DNA of 64,000 bases from the NCBI RefSeq assembly GCF_900604315.1, contig NZ_LR026978.1, positions 1,525,921 to 1,589,920 on the forward strand, read 5' to 3'. The translations under genes were made by a program, and so were the position numbers. The notes under the pieces were generated by a model that worked only from the letters and a program-made list of their open reading frames with translations, ran no database searches and was not told where the DNA came from. This document shows, one piece after another, positions 1-8,997 of the stretch; position 1 is the stretch's first letter, and each line of letters starts with the position of its first letter. This DNA comes from [Erwinia] mediterraneensis (GTDB taxonomy: Bacteria; Pseudomonadota; Gammaproteobacteria; Enterobacterales; Enterobacteriaceae).

Positions 1-1272
1 AAAAAGCGCGTGATAATAATCCGCAATGAGCTTATTCATGCGGATGAGCCGCTTTTTACAGGGGGAGAGTAAAAGTTTATCGACCAGGTACTCTTCCTGG
101 CACTGTAGCAAAAGCCGCCTGTTTTTATTCAGCCGGAGAATGGTATTAATTTTCTGAGCCGCTGATGCTGAGGCAAGTTCGCTAACATCGCGCTGTTCGA
201 TGTTAACTTTTTGCAGAAATTCGCTTTGTTTTTCTGCCGCCAGTATCAGCATAAAAGAGAGCAGCAGCGTCGTAATACAGGCCGCCAGCAACCCGCGGGA
301 ATGACATGAGGGTGATGCCGTCGTAAGCGGTTTTTCTGGCTGCGGAAGTGTAAATGGTGGTAAGGGAAGCTTGCGCTGGGGAGACGCCAGGCCTGGCAAG
401 ACGCCATAGTTCTCAGCAAGCCACGCTGACCATGCACCGTGGCGGCTAAAACCATAACTGTGATCGGCGACCAGAACGCGATTTAATCGCAGCGAATCCG
501 ATGCGGTAAAAATCGACTGTAGACAAGGCGTCAGTGCCCGCTGAGTCAGCCATAAAAACAGCAGGGAGGTCATAGCGCTGCGCTGCGTCCGGTAACAACA
601 GGTGCCGCTATCTGCGGCTTCCAGCTGGCGGAGGAGGGTGTCAAAAGACGCAGGCAGGTTTTGCATTTTATCCTGCCCCAAATCAAGTTCGCCAGACCAG
701 ATGGCGCTATCGGGATCATGAGCCAGGCGTTCATGGCTGAGCCTGGCATAAATTGCCAGTGTACAGCGCAGCGGTGGTTGCTGTTTCAGGGATAAAAAAG
801 CGTTTTTCCAGGCGGTAAGCCGGGAAAGCATTATGGCCTCATTAGCTTGACCATCCGGCAGAAAAGGGAAAAAAAGCGAAATGTGTGGTGGAGGATCTGC
901 CGATACGCTTTCCAGACGGCGATGTAACTCAGGGACGGAGGGTGCCAGCAGCCAGGTAATATGATGATCGGCGCGATGCGCCGCAGAGGCAGATTGTCTG
1001 TCGAACCATTTTTCTGCCCAGGGACCGGTAATAAAAATGACCGCTGTGGCCACCTCAGTATGAACCGGAGGTGCGGCGTCTGATGGGATGACCTGTTCTT
1101 TCCTTCCCTGTCTGTTGTAAGCAAAAAGTCCCAACAGCGCCCCCACAGTGAGCACAGCCATTCCGTATGCGAACCCTGCCCGGTTAACGGCAAACAGGCT
1201 CGCCGCGCCAATGATGACAACACTCAGGATAAAGAAAGAGAAGCGCTTATCGTATTTGAAGTGAGTTGCCAT
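1..1272 (-). CDS. T6SS-associated inner-membrane protein, OmpA-family/SciP-like (partial, N-terminal 424 codons)
   Basis: An open frame of 424 codons runs off the left edge, so the C-terminus is missing. Its ATG overlaps the stop of the DotU-like gene (TGATG), which implies translational coupling. Two hydrophobic segments lie near residues 11-30 and 32-48. A long soluble part follows, then a third hydrophobic segment (around residues 317-337, with LLAACITTLLLSFMLIL), then a charged region up to the edge. This layout, next to a DotU gene in a T6SS locus, fits the OmpA-family membrane proteins that accompany TssL in enterobacterial T6SS clusters. In those proteins the peptidoglycan-binding OmpA domain is C-terminal and would lie outside this window. 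The family assignment is inferred from architecture and context; no OmpA motif is visible in the part present. Confidence 0.55.
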   Translation of the reverse strand, partial: MATHFKYDKRFSFFILSVVIIGAASLFAVNRAGFAYGMAVLTVGALLGLFAYNRQGRKEQVIPSDAAPPVHTEVATAVIFITGPWAEKWFDRQSASAAHRADHHITWLLAPSVPELHRRLESVSADPPPHISLFFPFLPDGQANEAIMLSRLTAWKNAFLSLKQQPPLRCTLAIYARLSHERLAHDPDSAIWSGELDLGQDKMQNLPASFDTLLRQLEAADSGTCCYRTQRSAMTSLLFLWLTQRALTPCLQSIFTASDSLRLNRVLVADHSYGFSRHGAWSAWLAENYGVLPGLASPQRKLPLPPFTLPQPEKPLTTASPSCHSRGLLAACITTLLLSFMLILAAEKQSEFLQKVNIEQRDVSELASASAAQKINTILRLNKNRRLLLQCQEEYLVDKLLLSPCKKRLIRMNKLIADYYHALF

Positions 1273-1898
1273 CAACCTGACCTTTCTACGCAGATGATAC
1301 TTGCTACCCAGAGCGTTATCAGAACGCCCATCAGCCAGTACAGGATTGAGATGCGCACCGGACGTCGCAGCGCAGCAGATGTTTTGTCAGCGCCTGCTGG
1401 TAAAGCCAGCTGGCGGGGAGAAGGCTGGCGCTCAGGCTGTGTTCTGTCACGCGCGACCGGGTGAACGGGAAATCGGGCCAGAGCAGCCACCAACGCCTCA
1501 TCAGATGCCGGGTGGTCTGAATAAAGCTGTCCGATTTGCCGGGCATAATGCACCACGGGCTCGCTGGCCTCATGGAGCAGAGCCGTCAGTCGTACAGCGA
1601 ATTCTGAGGCGTTACTGATACGCCGGAACAACGAAAACTCAAGGGAATCGTCATTCCGGCCACTGAGAGTCTGATTCCGATGCGTCAAAATTGTGCGGTC
1701 CAGCCATATGGCAATCAGCCAGATTAACTGTTCGGCTTGCGTATCAGTGACGCCCTCATTTTCTAACGCTTTGCGCAATAAATTAAGTAGCCGTAACAGG
1801 TGATTTTTCAACGCTGAATACGAAGGGATGATGCCTTCAAAAGAGATAATGGTATCTATGCTGATTAATATTTTAATCAGTTGCCTGGTTTCTACCAT
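1272..1898 (-). CDS. Divergent DotU/TssL-like membrane protein of the T6SS locus
   Basis: This is a 208-residue protein with a mostly helical N-terminal part. A segment near residues 54-66 (AEQLIWLIAIWLD) recalls the DotU pattern of a conserved helix ending in a Leu-Asp pair. A single C-terminal membrane segment (about residues 184-202) follows an Arg/Pro-rich linker, as in TssL proteins that are anchored by the tail. It lacks the C-terminal OmpA domain of the main TssL of this locus (21378-22748). I chose the ATG at 1898 because AAAGGAG stands 5-6 bases upstream; a start 24 bases further up has no such site. It overlaps the glycosyltransferase gene by 7 bases. The assignment to DotU is tentative. 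It may be a second, specialised TssL-like subunit working with the next gene. Confidence 0.5.
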   Translation of the reverse strand: MVETRQLIKILISIDTIISFEGIIPSYSALKNHLLRLLNLLRKALENEGVTDTQAEQLIWLIAIWLDRTILTHRNQTLSGRNDDSLEFSLFRRISNASEFAVRLTALLHEASEPVVHYARQIGQLYSDHPASDEALVAALARFPVHPVARDRTQPERQPSPRQLALPAGADKTSAALRRPVRISILYWLMGVLITLWVASIICVERSG

Positions 1899-3223
1899 GG
1901 GATCTCCTTTGTTTCGCCCCATCCCTCATCAGCATAAAAAGGCGTTATGCGAATCCTAGTCGGTTGGATATTAACCAGCGTGTTAAATGTTAAAAGGACA
2001 TTGAAAGCGCCATCATCTGCGCGCGCTGTTTTTTCCTGTAACGCTTTCTGTGTAAAATTTATGCTTTCGAGGATGCTGTTATTACTGTCAACGACGATAA
2101 GGCTCCAGTAGGTTATCTTTTCCTGATCAGAACTGATGTCATGAGGATTAATGACAACTTTTTTCCGGTGCGGGGAGATAAGCCTTTTTTCCCACGCTGC
2201 TGGATCTGTAGGCGGGTAAGGAAAAAAAGAAATTTTTTCTTTTGCTAAAACCTCCGGCTGGACTGCGCGGTTAATAAAATCGATACCGCAACTGTACGCA
2301 AAATCTTTTAACGAGCGGACGGGGCCAGGCATAAAAGAACCCGAACAACAGGAGGGATCCTCTTCCAGGCCGAAAAAATGCTTTATCCGCTGGCGCGATC
2401 TATGCTCTCTCTCCCACCAGGTTAGCTGAATCTTACCCTGATCCCTGGCTTCCCGATGATGGTCGTCCCAGATTCTGGCATGATGTTTACGGGTATAGTA
2501 ATGCCATAATAATATCTTGTCGGGAGTATAAATATCGTAGCCATGCGTAAAAGCTCTGGCTGACTGAGTAATCTCCTCTCCCTCAAAAAAAATAGTGGGA
2601 TCGTTAGGCACTTCTTTAACGAAACAGCCTTCGGCAAAAATAAAACCTGCCGCCAGAAAGCTGCTGCGTACAGGTTCTGTGCTGGTTAATATCTTCGGAC
2701 AAAAAAGCGGGATGCCGGAGGTATTAAATTCACGAAAAATGACTCTGTTAACTTCTTCTCCTCTGGCCTCGTTCTCGCCGGGTTCATAACCCGGGGGGTA
2801 ACAGGATAAGACTGGCCTGGCGCTCTTTCTCTTTAATGCAGTATGCAAGGCCATCATTTCTTGATCCCAGTGTCTGATAAAACGGCAATGCGAATCTATC
2901 TGCAGAAAATAGTGCTCATTATCGTAGCAACTTTCAGCAAGGCTCCTGGCCCAGCAGGCACCCTCGCTCTGATAGTAATCAACGTCGATTACTGTGATAC
3001 GCGCATCGAAATAGTCATAAACGCGTTTTTCAAACATAGCGAGGGATGATTTTTCACGCAATATCATGCCGGCCATTTCAAAAACAGGCCTTTTTTCCTG
3101 TTGCTGCCAGCAAACAGCAATATGGAGATTTTCCGACGCGGCTGCGTTGTCTATCATATTTATTAACGTCGGGATAAGCTCAGGATCGCGATAACTGGCA
3201 ATGCTGACAAAAAGTGTCGACAT
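1892..3223 (-). CDS. GT60-type glycosyltransferase (Skp1/mucin GlcNAc-transferase-like)
   Basis: This is a 443-residue cytoplasmic-looking protein with no signal or membrane segment. The N-terminus (LFVSIASYRDPELIPT), the block SEGACWARSL (residues 86-95), LQIDSHCRF (107-115, with Asp-Ser-His as the metal/nucleotide-binding triad) and the later FFEGEEITQSAR...THGYD...H-Y-R pattern are the hallmarks of the GlcNAc family PF11397 / CAZy GT60. Eukaryotic members transfer GlcNAc from UDP-GlcNAc to hydroxyproline of Skp1 or to Thr in Thr/Pro-rich mucins. About 100 C-terminal residues beyond the catalytic part look like a beta-rich accessory domain. The gene sits 26 bases after the adhesin gene and overlaps the DotU-like gene, so it is co-transcribed with T6SS genes. 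Its acceptor is unknown; the pilins, the adhesin and the Thr/Pro-rich VgrG tail of this locus are candidates. The family call is firm and the substrate is inference. Confidence 0.85.
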   Translation of the reverse strand: MSTLFVSIASYRDPELIPTLINMIDNAAASENLHIAVCWQQQEKRPVFEMAGMILREKSSLAMFEKRVYDYFDARITVIDVDYYQSEGACWARSLAESCYDNEHYFLQIDSHCRFIRHWDQEMMALHTALKRKSARPVLSCYPPGYEPGENEARGEEVNRVIFREFNTSGIPLFCPKILTSTEPVRSSFLAAGFIFAEGCFVKEVPNDPTIFFEGEEITQSARAFTHGYDIYTPDKILLWHYYTRKHHARIWDDHHREARDQGKIQLTWWEREHRSRQRIKHFFGLEEDPSCCSGSFMPGPVRSLKDFAYSCGIDFINRAVQPEVLAKEKISFFPYPPTDPAAWEKRLISPHRKKVVINPHDISSDQEKITYWSLIVVDSNNSILESINFTQKALQEKTARADDGAFNVLLTFNTLVNIQPTRIRITPFYADEGWGETKEIPW

Positions 3224-3249
3224 ATAAAAATTATCCGCTGCAATCTGCG

Positions 3250-4269
3250 TCAGTTGATGTTTAAAATAATTTGCGCTTGCGCAGTAAATTTTCCGCTGGT
3301 TGGGCGGCTTCCCTGACTGACAGGAAACAGAATTGCTTTCCAGTTAAATGTGGCTCGGGTATCATCGGGATTACTGTTTTTCACTTCCGTTGATTTACCG
3401 TTCAGCAACATGTCGTTGCCATGACTGTCTTTAATTTTTATCCCGAGCGTATTCAGTGCGCCAGCTGCGTCTCTGACCTGAATATATTTCGCATCAGCGG
3501 AGGGCATGTCAGTAACAATGGCGGCGGTCGCGGAATAAGTACCATAATCTGTTCTGCAGCTAACGAAAAAGTTCAGATCACGTTCAATCCCGGATGGAGT
3601 CAGGGTGCGGCCAGTAACCTGATTAAAGTCTACGTTAAGGCTTTCGCTGACATTGCAAACGGGGGTACTGACCACTTTAATCGCCCCTATATTGAGCTTG
3701 AGCGAATAATTGCTGAAGGAAGGGCTTTCGACCCAGTTATAAACGCGATCGCCTGCCTCAAGCACGACATCTCCTTCTTTGTTATTTAAGGCGAGTCTTT
3801 CTTGTGTTTTATAAAATTCGACTTTATACAGTGACTGGGGCGGAATAACCAGTGCACATAATTCTGTTGGTTTATCAAAACCTTCATCAATGCATTTATG
3901 CACTGAAGTTGACGGGAAGTTGCCCCATGCGGCACCATTGGTATAAAGGAACTTAACGCCGATGCCGGGGATGTTCGTTTTATAAATGCGGGTTGCGGGA
4001 TCTTGTCCCGTTAAACCGATAACCTCTTTGCCATATTTTGACAGGTTATGTTCGCAATTAACATATTTGATGCTTTTGCCAAGATTCGGCGTTACGTAAG
4101 TTTTCACTGGTGTTGTGGTGTCAGCCTCCCGATCGGCATCAATCCTGAAAGTATCTGCCGGCAACATCAGCATCCCTGGCGAAGCATCCTGCAAAATGCA
4201 TTTAGCCTCTACGCTATGAATAAAAGAGAAAACAAGCAGAAAAATAAAAGATCTTAGTAAAATTTCCAT
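3250..4269 (-). CDS. Two-domain fimbrial tip-adhesin-like protein
   Basis: This is a 339-residue secreted protein. It has a Sec signal peptide of about 22 residues ending at VEA before KCILQD, a Cys-containing N-terminal domain (to about residue 200) that would be the receptor-binding lectin domain, and a C-terminal pilin-like domain of about 135 residues that starts near TPVCNV and ends in an alternating strand (AQIILNIN). This is the FimH/PapG-type tip adhesin layout. The ATG at 4269 is preferred: GAGGAG lies 8 bases upstream, while the in-frame ATG at 4275 (TAATG overlap with the tssA stop) has only a 2-base gap. The gene is on the strand opposite the fimbrial operon at 11.8-16.5 kb, which lacks an adhesin, so this is probably its missing tip. 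Its position as the fourth cistron of the tssFGA operon is unusual. Confidence 0.75.
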   Translation of the reverse strand: MEILLRSFIFLLVFSFIHSVEAKCILQDASPGMLMLPADTFRIDADREADTTTPVKTYVTPNLGKSIKYVNCEHNLSKYGKEVIGLTGQDPATRIYKTNIPGIGVKFLYTNGAAWGNFPSTSVHKCIDEGFDKPTELCALVIPPQSLYKVEFYKTQERLALNNKEGDVVLEAGDRVYNWVESPSFSNYSLKLNIGAIKVVSTPVCNVSESLNVDFNQVTGRTLTPSGIERDLNFFVSCRTDYGTYSATAAIVTDMPSADAKYIQVRDAAGALNTLGIKIKDSHGNDMLLNGKSTEVKNSNPDDTRATFNWKAILFPVSQGSRPTSGKFTAQAQIILNIN

Positions 4270-4274
4270 AGCCA

Positions 4275-5300
4275 TTACTCCTCTTTGCCTTCCAGTCTGG
4301 CGATAATTTCGCGTGGGAATTGTTTGATTATTTCCGGGAAACGCATGCCTGTTACTTTCACCGCAAACTCAAGCAACAGGATCACCGGGCTGCTGGGCTC
4401 CCATTCAGTAAACCAGGCGTGAAGTTCTTTAAGCCGGGCAAGGGCGTCAGCGCGCGTCTGTAATGGCGGTAAAAGCTGTGGCGCTGGCACCCACTGAGCC
4501 GTATCCTGAAGTTCCGTTTCTGCCTGCGGAAAAGCTGACGGATGCTTTTCTTCATCGGGCATGGGCTGAGACTTCTCTGGTTGTTGCTGCAGTTCTGAGG
4601 GCAGAAAAAGCTGCAGAATTTGTTCCAGCTCGGTGAAGAGAGGCGCATCCTTTCCCTGAATATCACATACTGCTTTTTTCAGATCCTGCAGGCGATACCA
4701 GGCTCGCTGTAATGACAGAGGCCCTGGCTCGCTACGCATTTTCCACTCTTCCATCATGGCTGCTGTCTGAGCCCCGGAAAACGCCGTTACGTTACTGGCA
4801 GGCCGCTTCGCATTTTCCAGATCTTTTATGGTGAGCTGCATTCCCAGGGCACGAGGCAGTTCTGTATCACGCAATTCAGTAAGAAAGCCCTGAATATTTA
4901 CCAGCTCGCTCAGGGCATTGGTACGAAAAATCGGTTCGTATTCCCCCTCATCATAAAGCTGTGGATGAAGATCATGCGGAAACAGGGTGAGCAAGCGATA
5001 CAGAGTGATTAACCCTTCCTCAACTGCCTCCACGCCAGTCTGACGTAAACGGCAACGCATTAGCGCAATAATCAGTCTGATATCTTTACTTTTGGCCAAC
5101 AGCTTCAGGCAATCACGTTCAATATCGCTCCAGTTCAGGGGTTCCGGTGGTTCAATAAAATCACCATATTCCGCACCCTGCCGGGGCTGGAGTTTTGACT
5201 GTAATAAAATAAAGTCGGCATCGTAGTCCAGGGGCAAGCCGCAAGGCCTTTCTCCTGGCAGGGGCTGTAATATAGCGGTAAAATAGTCGTTGATTTGCAT
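4275..5300 (-). CDS. tssA: T6SS assembly cap protein TssA (ImpA family)
   Basis: TssA primes assembly of the T6SS baseplate and tail tube/sheath. The 341-residue product carries the N-terminal ImpA_N domain (GERPCGLPLDYDADF, then the LNW...CLKLL block and ...RLIIALMRCRL). The C-terminal tail has the usual pattern HAWFTEWEPSSPV-ILLL followed by a short amphipathic end, so it belongs to the short-tail TssA class. The ATG at 5300 is chosen; an in-frame TTG lies 6 bases upstream. It follows tssG by about 50 bases and its stop overlaps the upstream of two candidate starts of the adhesin gene. Confidence 0.9.
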   Translation of the reverse strand: MQINDYFTAILQPLPGERPCGLPLDYDADFILLQSKLQPRQGAEYGDFIEPPEPLNWSDIERDCLKLLAKSKDIRLIIALMRCRLRQTGVEAVEEGLITLYRLLTLFPHDLHPQLYDEGEYEPIFRTNALSELVNIQGFLTELRDTELPRALGMQLTIKDLENAKRPASNVTAFSGAQTAAMMEEWKMRSEPGPLSLQRAWYRLQDLKKAVCDIQGKDAPLFTELEQILQLFLPSELQQQPEKSQPMPDEEKHPSAFPQAETELQDTAQWVPAPQLLPPLQTRADALARLKELHAWFTEWEPSSPVILLLEFAVKVTGMRFPEIIKQFPREIIARLEGKEE

Positions 5301-5351
5301 AGACAATTCCCTTGTCAGTCTTACTGTTACGATCCGTTAATTGCAGCTGCG

Positions 5352-6383
5352 TTAATGGTAATTCTCCGGTTCGAAGCTCATACCAAAAACAGGCAAACGC
5401 TTTTCATCTTTTGCCAGCCAGGTGGCATAGCCCAGCTGGTGGGTTCCGTCCAGGGTGGCCTGAGGAATCTCATCAGCCGCTAAAATAAGCTGGATATCCC
5501 AGGCATATTCAAATCCAGTAAAATTGCGTACCCACTCTCGTATGGTGGGCAAATCATTACCCCAGGGGCTGAATAACATATACTGGCGAAGGTTTAAGGG
5601 ACCGAGAATCAAGCTGAACTTGTGCTGCCTGTCCTGCATGGCATTGCCTAAAATTGCCCCGTCACCCAACACCATTGCGGATGAGAATTGACCTAAAATG
5701 CTCTGATCCTTTTCATCCAGAAATAGCCACTGTTCACTGTATTCCTCCATGCTGACGGGAATATCAAAATAGTATTGTAAGGCGCCGGTAAGACCTTCAG
5801 GATTACGCGCTTCACGAATCAAGTGTGCTGTAGAGGCAAGACGAGCATGGACAGGCAGTAAATTACCGTCTAAATCCGCAGGATCGAGTCCGGCCAGGCT
5901 GCCAATATAAAAGGAGAAACGTTCATCACTTTTGCGATCGAGCGAGGCGGTATCCTGTGAGATAAACCAGGCGCGATAAAAAAGCGTCAGGGCTCGATGA
6001 TGGAAGATATCCATAAAATCAGCCAATGCCCGATCATATTGCTCCGAACGCGAATAGGCTAACTCAGACAGATGCAGCGGCATAGCCCCCTGAGGTCCCC
6101 AGACGCCCAGCCCAAATAAATCGATCTTCAGTTTGTTCTGCTCCTCGCTAATCTGCGCTATCTCACTCGGAGCAAATGCCATATGCGCAACCTGTCCCAG
6201 CCGGAAAGGTTCCTGAGAAGGGCGTGTCGCTTTGCCGGGAGCGGGCATACCCGGTATCCATGCTGCCAGAGCGCGGAGCAGGCTGATAAAGCCCACCTTC
6301 CAGGGCGCATCCTTTTGATACCATGTCGGCAAGCGAACACCAGGGTTAGCTGATGTATCAGGCGGCGTGCGCATCAAAGACAT
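5352..6383 (-). CDS. tssG: T6SS baseplate subunit TssG
   Basis: TssG is a wedge component of the phage-like T6SS baseplate and works in a complex with TssF, TssE and TssK. The 343-residue product has family-typical features: an early PWKVGFISLLRAL helix, FGLGVWGPQGAMPLHLSE, and a Tyr/Arg-rich FHHRALTLFYRAWF segment. The length is normal for the family. The start overlaps the end of tssF by 10 bases, so the two are translationally coupled. Confidence 0.93.
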   Translation of the reverse strand: MSLMRTPPDTSANPGVRLPTWYQKDAPWKVGFISLLRALAAWIPGMPAPGKATRPSQEPFRLGQVAHMAFAPSEIAQISEEQNKLKIDLFGLGVWGPQGAMPLHLSELAYSRSEQYDRALADFMDIFHHRALTLFYRAWFISQDTASLDRKSDERFSFYIGSLAGLDPADLDGNLLPVHARLASTAHLIREARNPEGLTGALQYYFDIPVSMEEYSEQWLFLDEKDQSILGQFSSAMVLGDGAILGNAMQDRQHKFSLILGPLNLRQYMLFSPWGNDLPTIREWVRNFTGFEYAWDIQLILAADEIPQATLDGTHQLGYATWLAKDEKRLPVFGMSFEPENYH

Positions 6384-8254
6384 CCTCTTCTCCCCGGACG
6401 GGCGGGCCAGCGACCAATTAAACCACGCTGCATCGAATGCAATTCTGTTTCAGTGAAAACATTAATCGCGGCATGGCGCGCCAGGTAATTCTCCATAATC
6501 AAACCGAACAGGTAAGGACTGATGCCGGAGAAACCCTCTTCATCGACGGTTAACGTACAGCGTACGCCTCTGCCGTAAACCAGTAAGCCATTACCCGGAA
6601 GGCGACGAATAACAGGCTCAGTTTTACAGCCAACCAGGCTATTGACCTGGGAAATTGAATCCTGATCTGAGCCGATAATGAACAGTCGCAGCATATTACG
6701 CAGCGACTCCCCGCCCTCTTTATGATCTAACTCGGATAAGGGCAAATAGTTGAAGCTGAGTTGCCGGATAAGCCGCCACGCGCTCTCACCAGGCGCGAAA
6801 GGGGGACGAGGGGCGCTAGGCTGATGGATAAAAGTGGCACCGTAAACAGGCACTGCGTCAGACATGCTTAACTCATAGCTGCCACTGTGAGCAATCACCC
6901 GTGGTAAATCACGATTAGTCACCATCGCCTCAACGGATAAATAACGAATATCTTCTCCGTAAGGTGCTTCATTCTGATCAACCAGTGAAATGAAGACTTC
7001 TGTACCCAGGTAGGGCGTACGCGTCTCATACTTCCTTTTCATGTTCTCCCTGACCCGCGCCTCTCTTTTTAAGGAAAAGTAACGGGCAAAGTTGTCTTGC
7101 TCGCTCTGCTTTGTCTGAAACAGTGGGTTAAAAACGACCTCTTCGCTTTTTTCTGCCTGTTGTCCAATGACTTTATTAACCGAAAATATTTCATAATCTA
7201 ACGGTCGACTACGATCCGCTATAACATGAAAATCATTAAGGGAACGGTTAATTTCTATCTTATCAACCCTTTTGGGGAATAAATTAACAACAGGCGTGCA
7301 GTAGAGAAGAAAGCGTGATGCATCAATATGCCCAACCAGCGCTTGAGGTAAGCGATCCAGTAACAGGATAATTTCCACCTCGGCGGTTGGGTTTTTCTTC
7401 AGTGCGGTAGCCAGCTGGTTAAGCGTAAAAAAATAAAAGCGCCTGCGGCAGGAGAAATATTCATGAATCAAATTATGTCCATGAAACATGTTCCATGATA
7501 AAGGTAGCAGGGTCTGGTCAGGATGAAAGCCTTCAAAGGTCACAGCGTTCTCCCTGATAATTTCATCCGTAACTTTAGACTGATGAACAAAGCGAATAAT
7601 CATAGCCGACTGGCTGGCATGCAACAGTTCAAAAATATGTGAAACTATTCCTTCATCTCCGGTGATATAGATCGGCAGTTTGTCCAGATGATTAAGCTGC
7701 GAAAATACTTGATCACTCTGCAATTTTAACCTCAGGCGTAATGCACCTTTCAAACGGGGATAAATGATGCGATATCTTTCCAGATTCGGTATATCGGGCG
7801 GAACGGAAGTGAGACGTGCCTCAGTGATGGTCAGTGGCCAGAGCGTGACTTCATGACCGTTACGAAACTCGCAACGTGTAATTTCATCAGGCAGAATACG
7901 GGAGAAAAAAGCGCTGTTACGCGGAATAGTATATCCCTGCGTGAGGTCCCCTTCATTTAATTTAGGCAGAAGCTGTACGACGCCCATCGAGGGAGTAGGC
8001 GAGTTGTAATTGGGATACACAACATCCAGCAAACGCTGCGTAAAACGTGGGAATTCTGCGTCCAGTTTTAACTGCGTACGCGCGGCCATAAAGCAAAAGG
8101 CTTCTATTAAGCGTTCGACATAGGGATCAGCGACTTCTATCCCGTGCATTCCAAGGCGTTTAGCGATTTTAGGATGTTTTTTTGCGAACTCAGCAGCCAT
8201 TTCCCGCATGAAAGTGAGTTCCTGATTATAGAAATCAAGAAATTTTTGATCCAC
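6374..8254 (-). CDS. tssF: T6SS baseplate subunit TssF
   Basis: TssF is the second wedge protein of the T6SS baseplate. The 626-residue product has the diagnostic N-terminus (FLDFYNQELTFMREMAAEFA, then RLGMHG, DPYVERLIEAFCFMAARTQLKL) and the expected length. The start codon is GTG with AGAGG 7 bases upstream. It is the first gene of the leftward arm, transcribed away from clpV, so its promoter must lie in the 8255-8997 region. Confidence 0.94.
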   Translation of the reverse strand: MDQKFLDFYNQELTFMREMAAEFAKKHPKIAKRLGMHGIEVADPYVERLIEAFCFMAARTQLKLDAEFPRFTQRLLDVVYPNYNSPTPSMGVVQLLPKLNEGDLTQGYTIPRNSAFFSRILPDEITRCEFRNGHEVTLWPLTITEARLTSVPPDIPNLERYRIIYPRLKGALRLRLKLQSDQVFSQLNHLDKLPIYITGDEGIVSHIFELLHASQSAMIIRFVHQSKVTDEIIRENAVTFEGFHPDQTLLPLSWNMFHGHNLIHEYFSCRRRFYFFTLNQLATALKKNPTAEVEIILLLDRLPQALVGHIDASRFLLYCTPVVNLFPKRVDKIEINRSLNDFHVIADRSRPLDYEIFSVNKVIGQQAEKSEEVVFNPLFQTKQSEQDNFARYFSLKREARVRENMKRKYETRTPYLGTEVFISLVDQNEAPYGEDIRYLSVEAMVTNRDLPRVIAHSGSYELSMSDAVPVYGATFIHQPSAPRPPFAPGESAWRLIRQLSFNYLPLSELDHKEGGESLRNMLRLFIIGSDQDSISQVNSLVGCKTEPVIRRLPGNGLLVYGRGVRCTLTVDEEGFSGISPYLFGLIMENYLARHAAINVFTETELHSMQRGLIGRWPARPGRRGCL

Positions 8255-8731
8255 CGCTCCACCTCTGTCGTGCGATTTTTCCCTGTTTCTCGTTTATTGC
8301 CGAGCGCTTTCTTGCCCTTTGTCAACAAGACAAGATGTGTCAGTAATCCACGCCGAATAAATCCCATATTAACGATTTTTACTACCCTGAGAATTCTGAA
8401 CGCTTTTGTCAGCACCAAATAAAAAACGTTATAATATTTCACTTCTTTGTTGTTTTCTTATTTTTAATTTTAAACTAATAATTATCTGGTGAAATATAAT
8501 GATGAAATGTATCTGTATGCTTTCACCTTAATTAATTATGGAATCTCTTTGTGCTCTTTTTTATATCATGTGAATTTTGTTTGCACAATATGGAAATTTC
8601 TGAGCTATTCTGTAAGCGGTACTTTCTCTGATGGTTTTACTGCATTTAGTATTAGAAGGCAAGCTTTAGAGGAAGTCCTGATAAACTTAACTTTCTGATT
8701 TTATTATTACCAATAATTAGCTAATTAACCT

Positions 8732-8758
8732 TTGACTTCTTTTAAGGTGTTAAATAAT
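8732..8758 (+). promoter_or_regulatory. tssH: Possible sigma-70-like promoter for clpV arm
   Basis: TTGACT at 8732-8737 and AATAAT at 8753-8758 are separated by 15 bases, slightly short of the 17-base ideal. It lies about 240 bases upstream of clpV. In such AT-rich DNA a match of this kind can be chance. Confidence 0.25.
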
Positions 8759-8948
8759 GAAAAACAACGGGATCATGTAACTCATTTATTTAATAATAAA
8801 ACATTTAGGTTGATTATTTTTATGGTCGGCTATTGCTTTTTATAAAAAATGGCTTACTATCAGCCGAAAATGGTGAGCAAGTTTAAACCAGAGGATAGCT
8901 TGCTCTGTGATGATGATAAATAACATCATTAGTTATTTAAGGATTATG

Positions 8949-8971
8949 CTGCTCTGTTTAAAACAGGGCAG
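8949..8971. repeat. 23-base near-perfect palindrome upstream of clpV
   Basis: CTGC-T-CTGTTT-A-AAACAG-G-GCAG is symmetric around the A at 8960 with one mismatched pair (8953/8967). It ends 26 bases before the clpV ATG, so it would lie in the promoter or 5' leader. It could be an operator for a dimeric repressor or activator, or an RNA hairpin in the leader. No regulator is identified. Confidence 0.45.
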
Positions 8972-8997
8972 CGATTAAAAGGATTTGGTAAAGGAAT

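Larger units (their letters stand above)
8255..8997. other. Long AT-rich divergent intergenic region between the two T6SS arms
   Basis: This 743-base stretch carries no gene I can support. It is strongly AT-rich (long A/T runs at 8455-8480, 8690-8830), which is typical of horizontally acquired, H-NS-silenced promoter regions. A 69-codon frame (8489-8698, GTG start) has no ribosome site and unusual composition, and I do not call it. The region must contain the promoters of tssF (leftward) and clpV (rightward). A weak sigma-70-like element and a near-perfect palindrome close to clpV are listed separately. Confidence 0.7.

Noticed and set aside
831..1223. 130-codon minus-strand frame
   Set aside because: It is an out-of-frame shadow of the partial membrane-protein gene that reads open from 1272 to the window edge.
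8489..8698. 69-codon plus-strand frame in the divergent T6SS intergenic region
   Set aside because: GTG start without a ribosome site and with AT-driven residue composition; no support as a gene.
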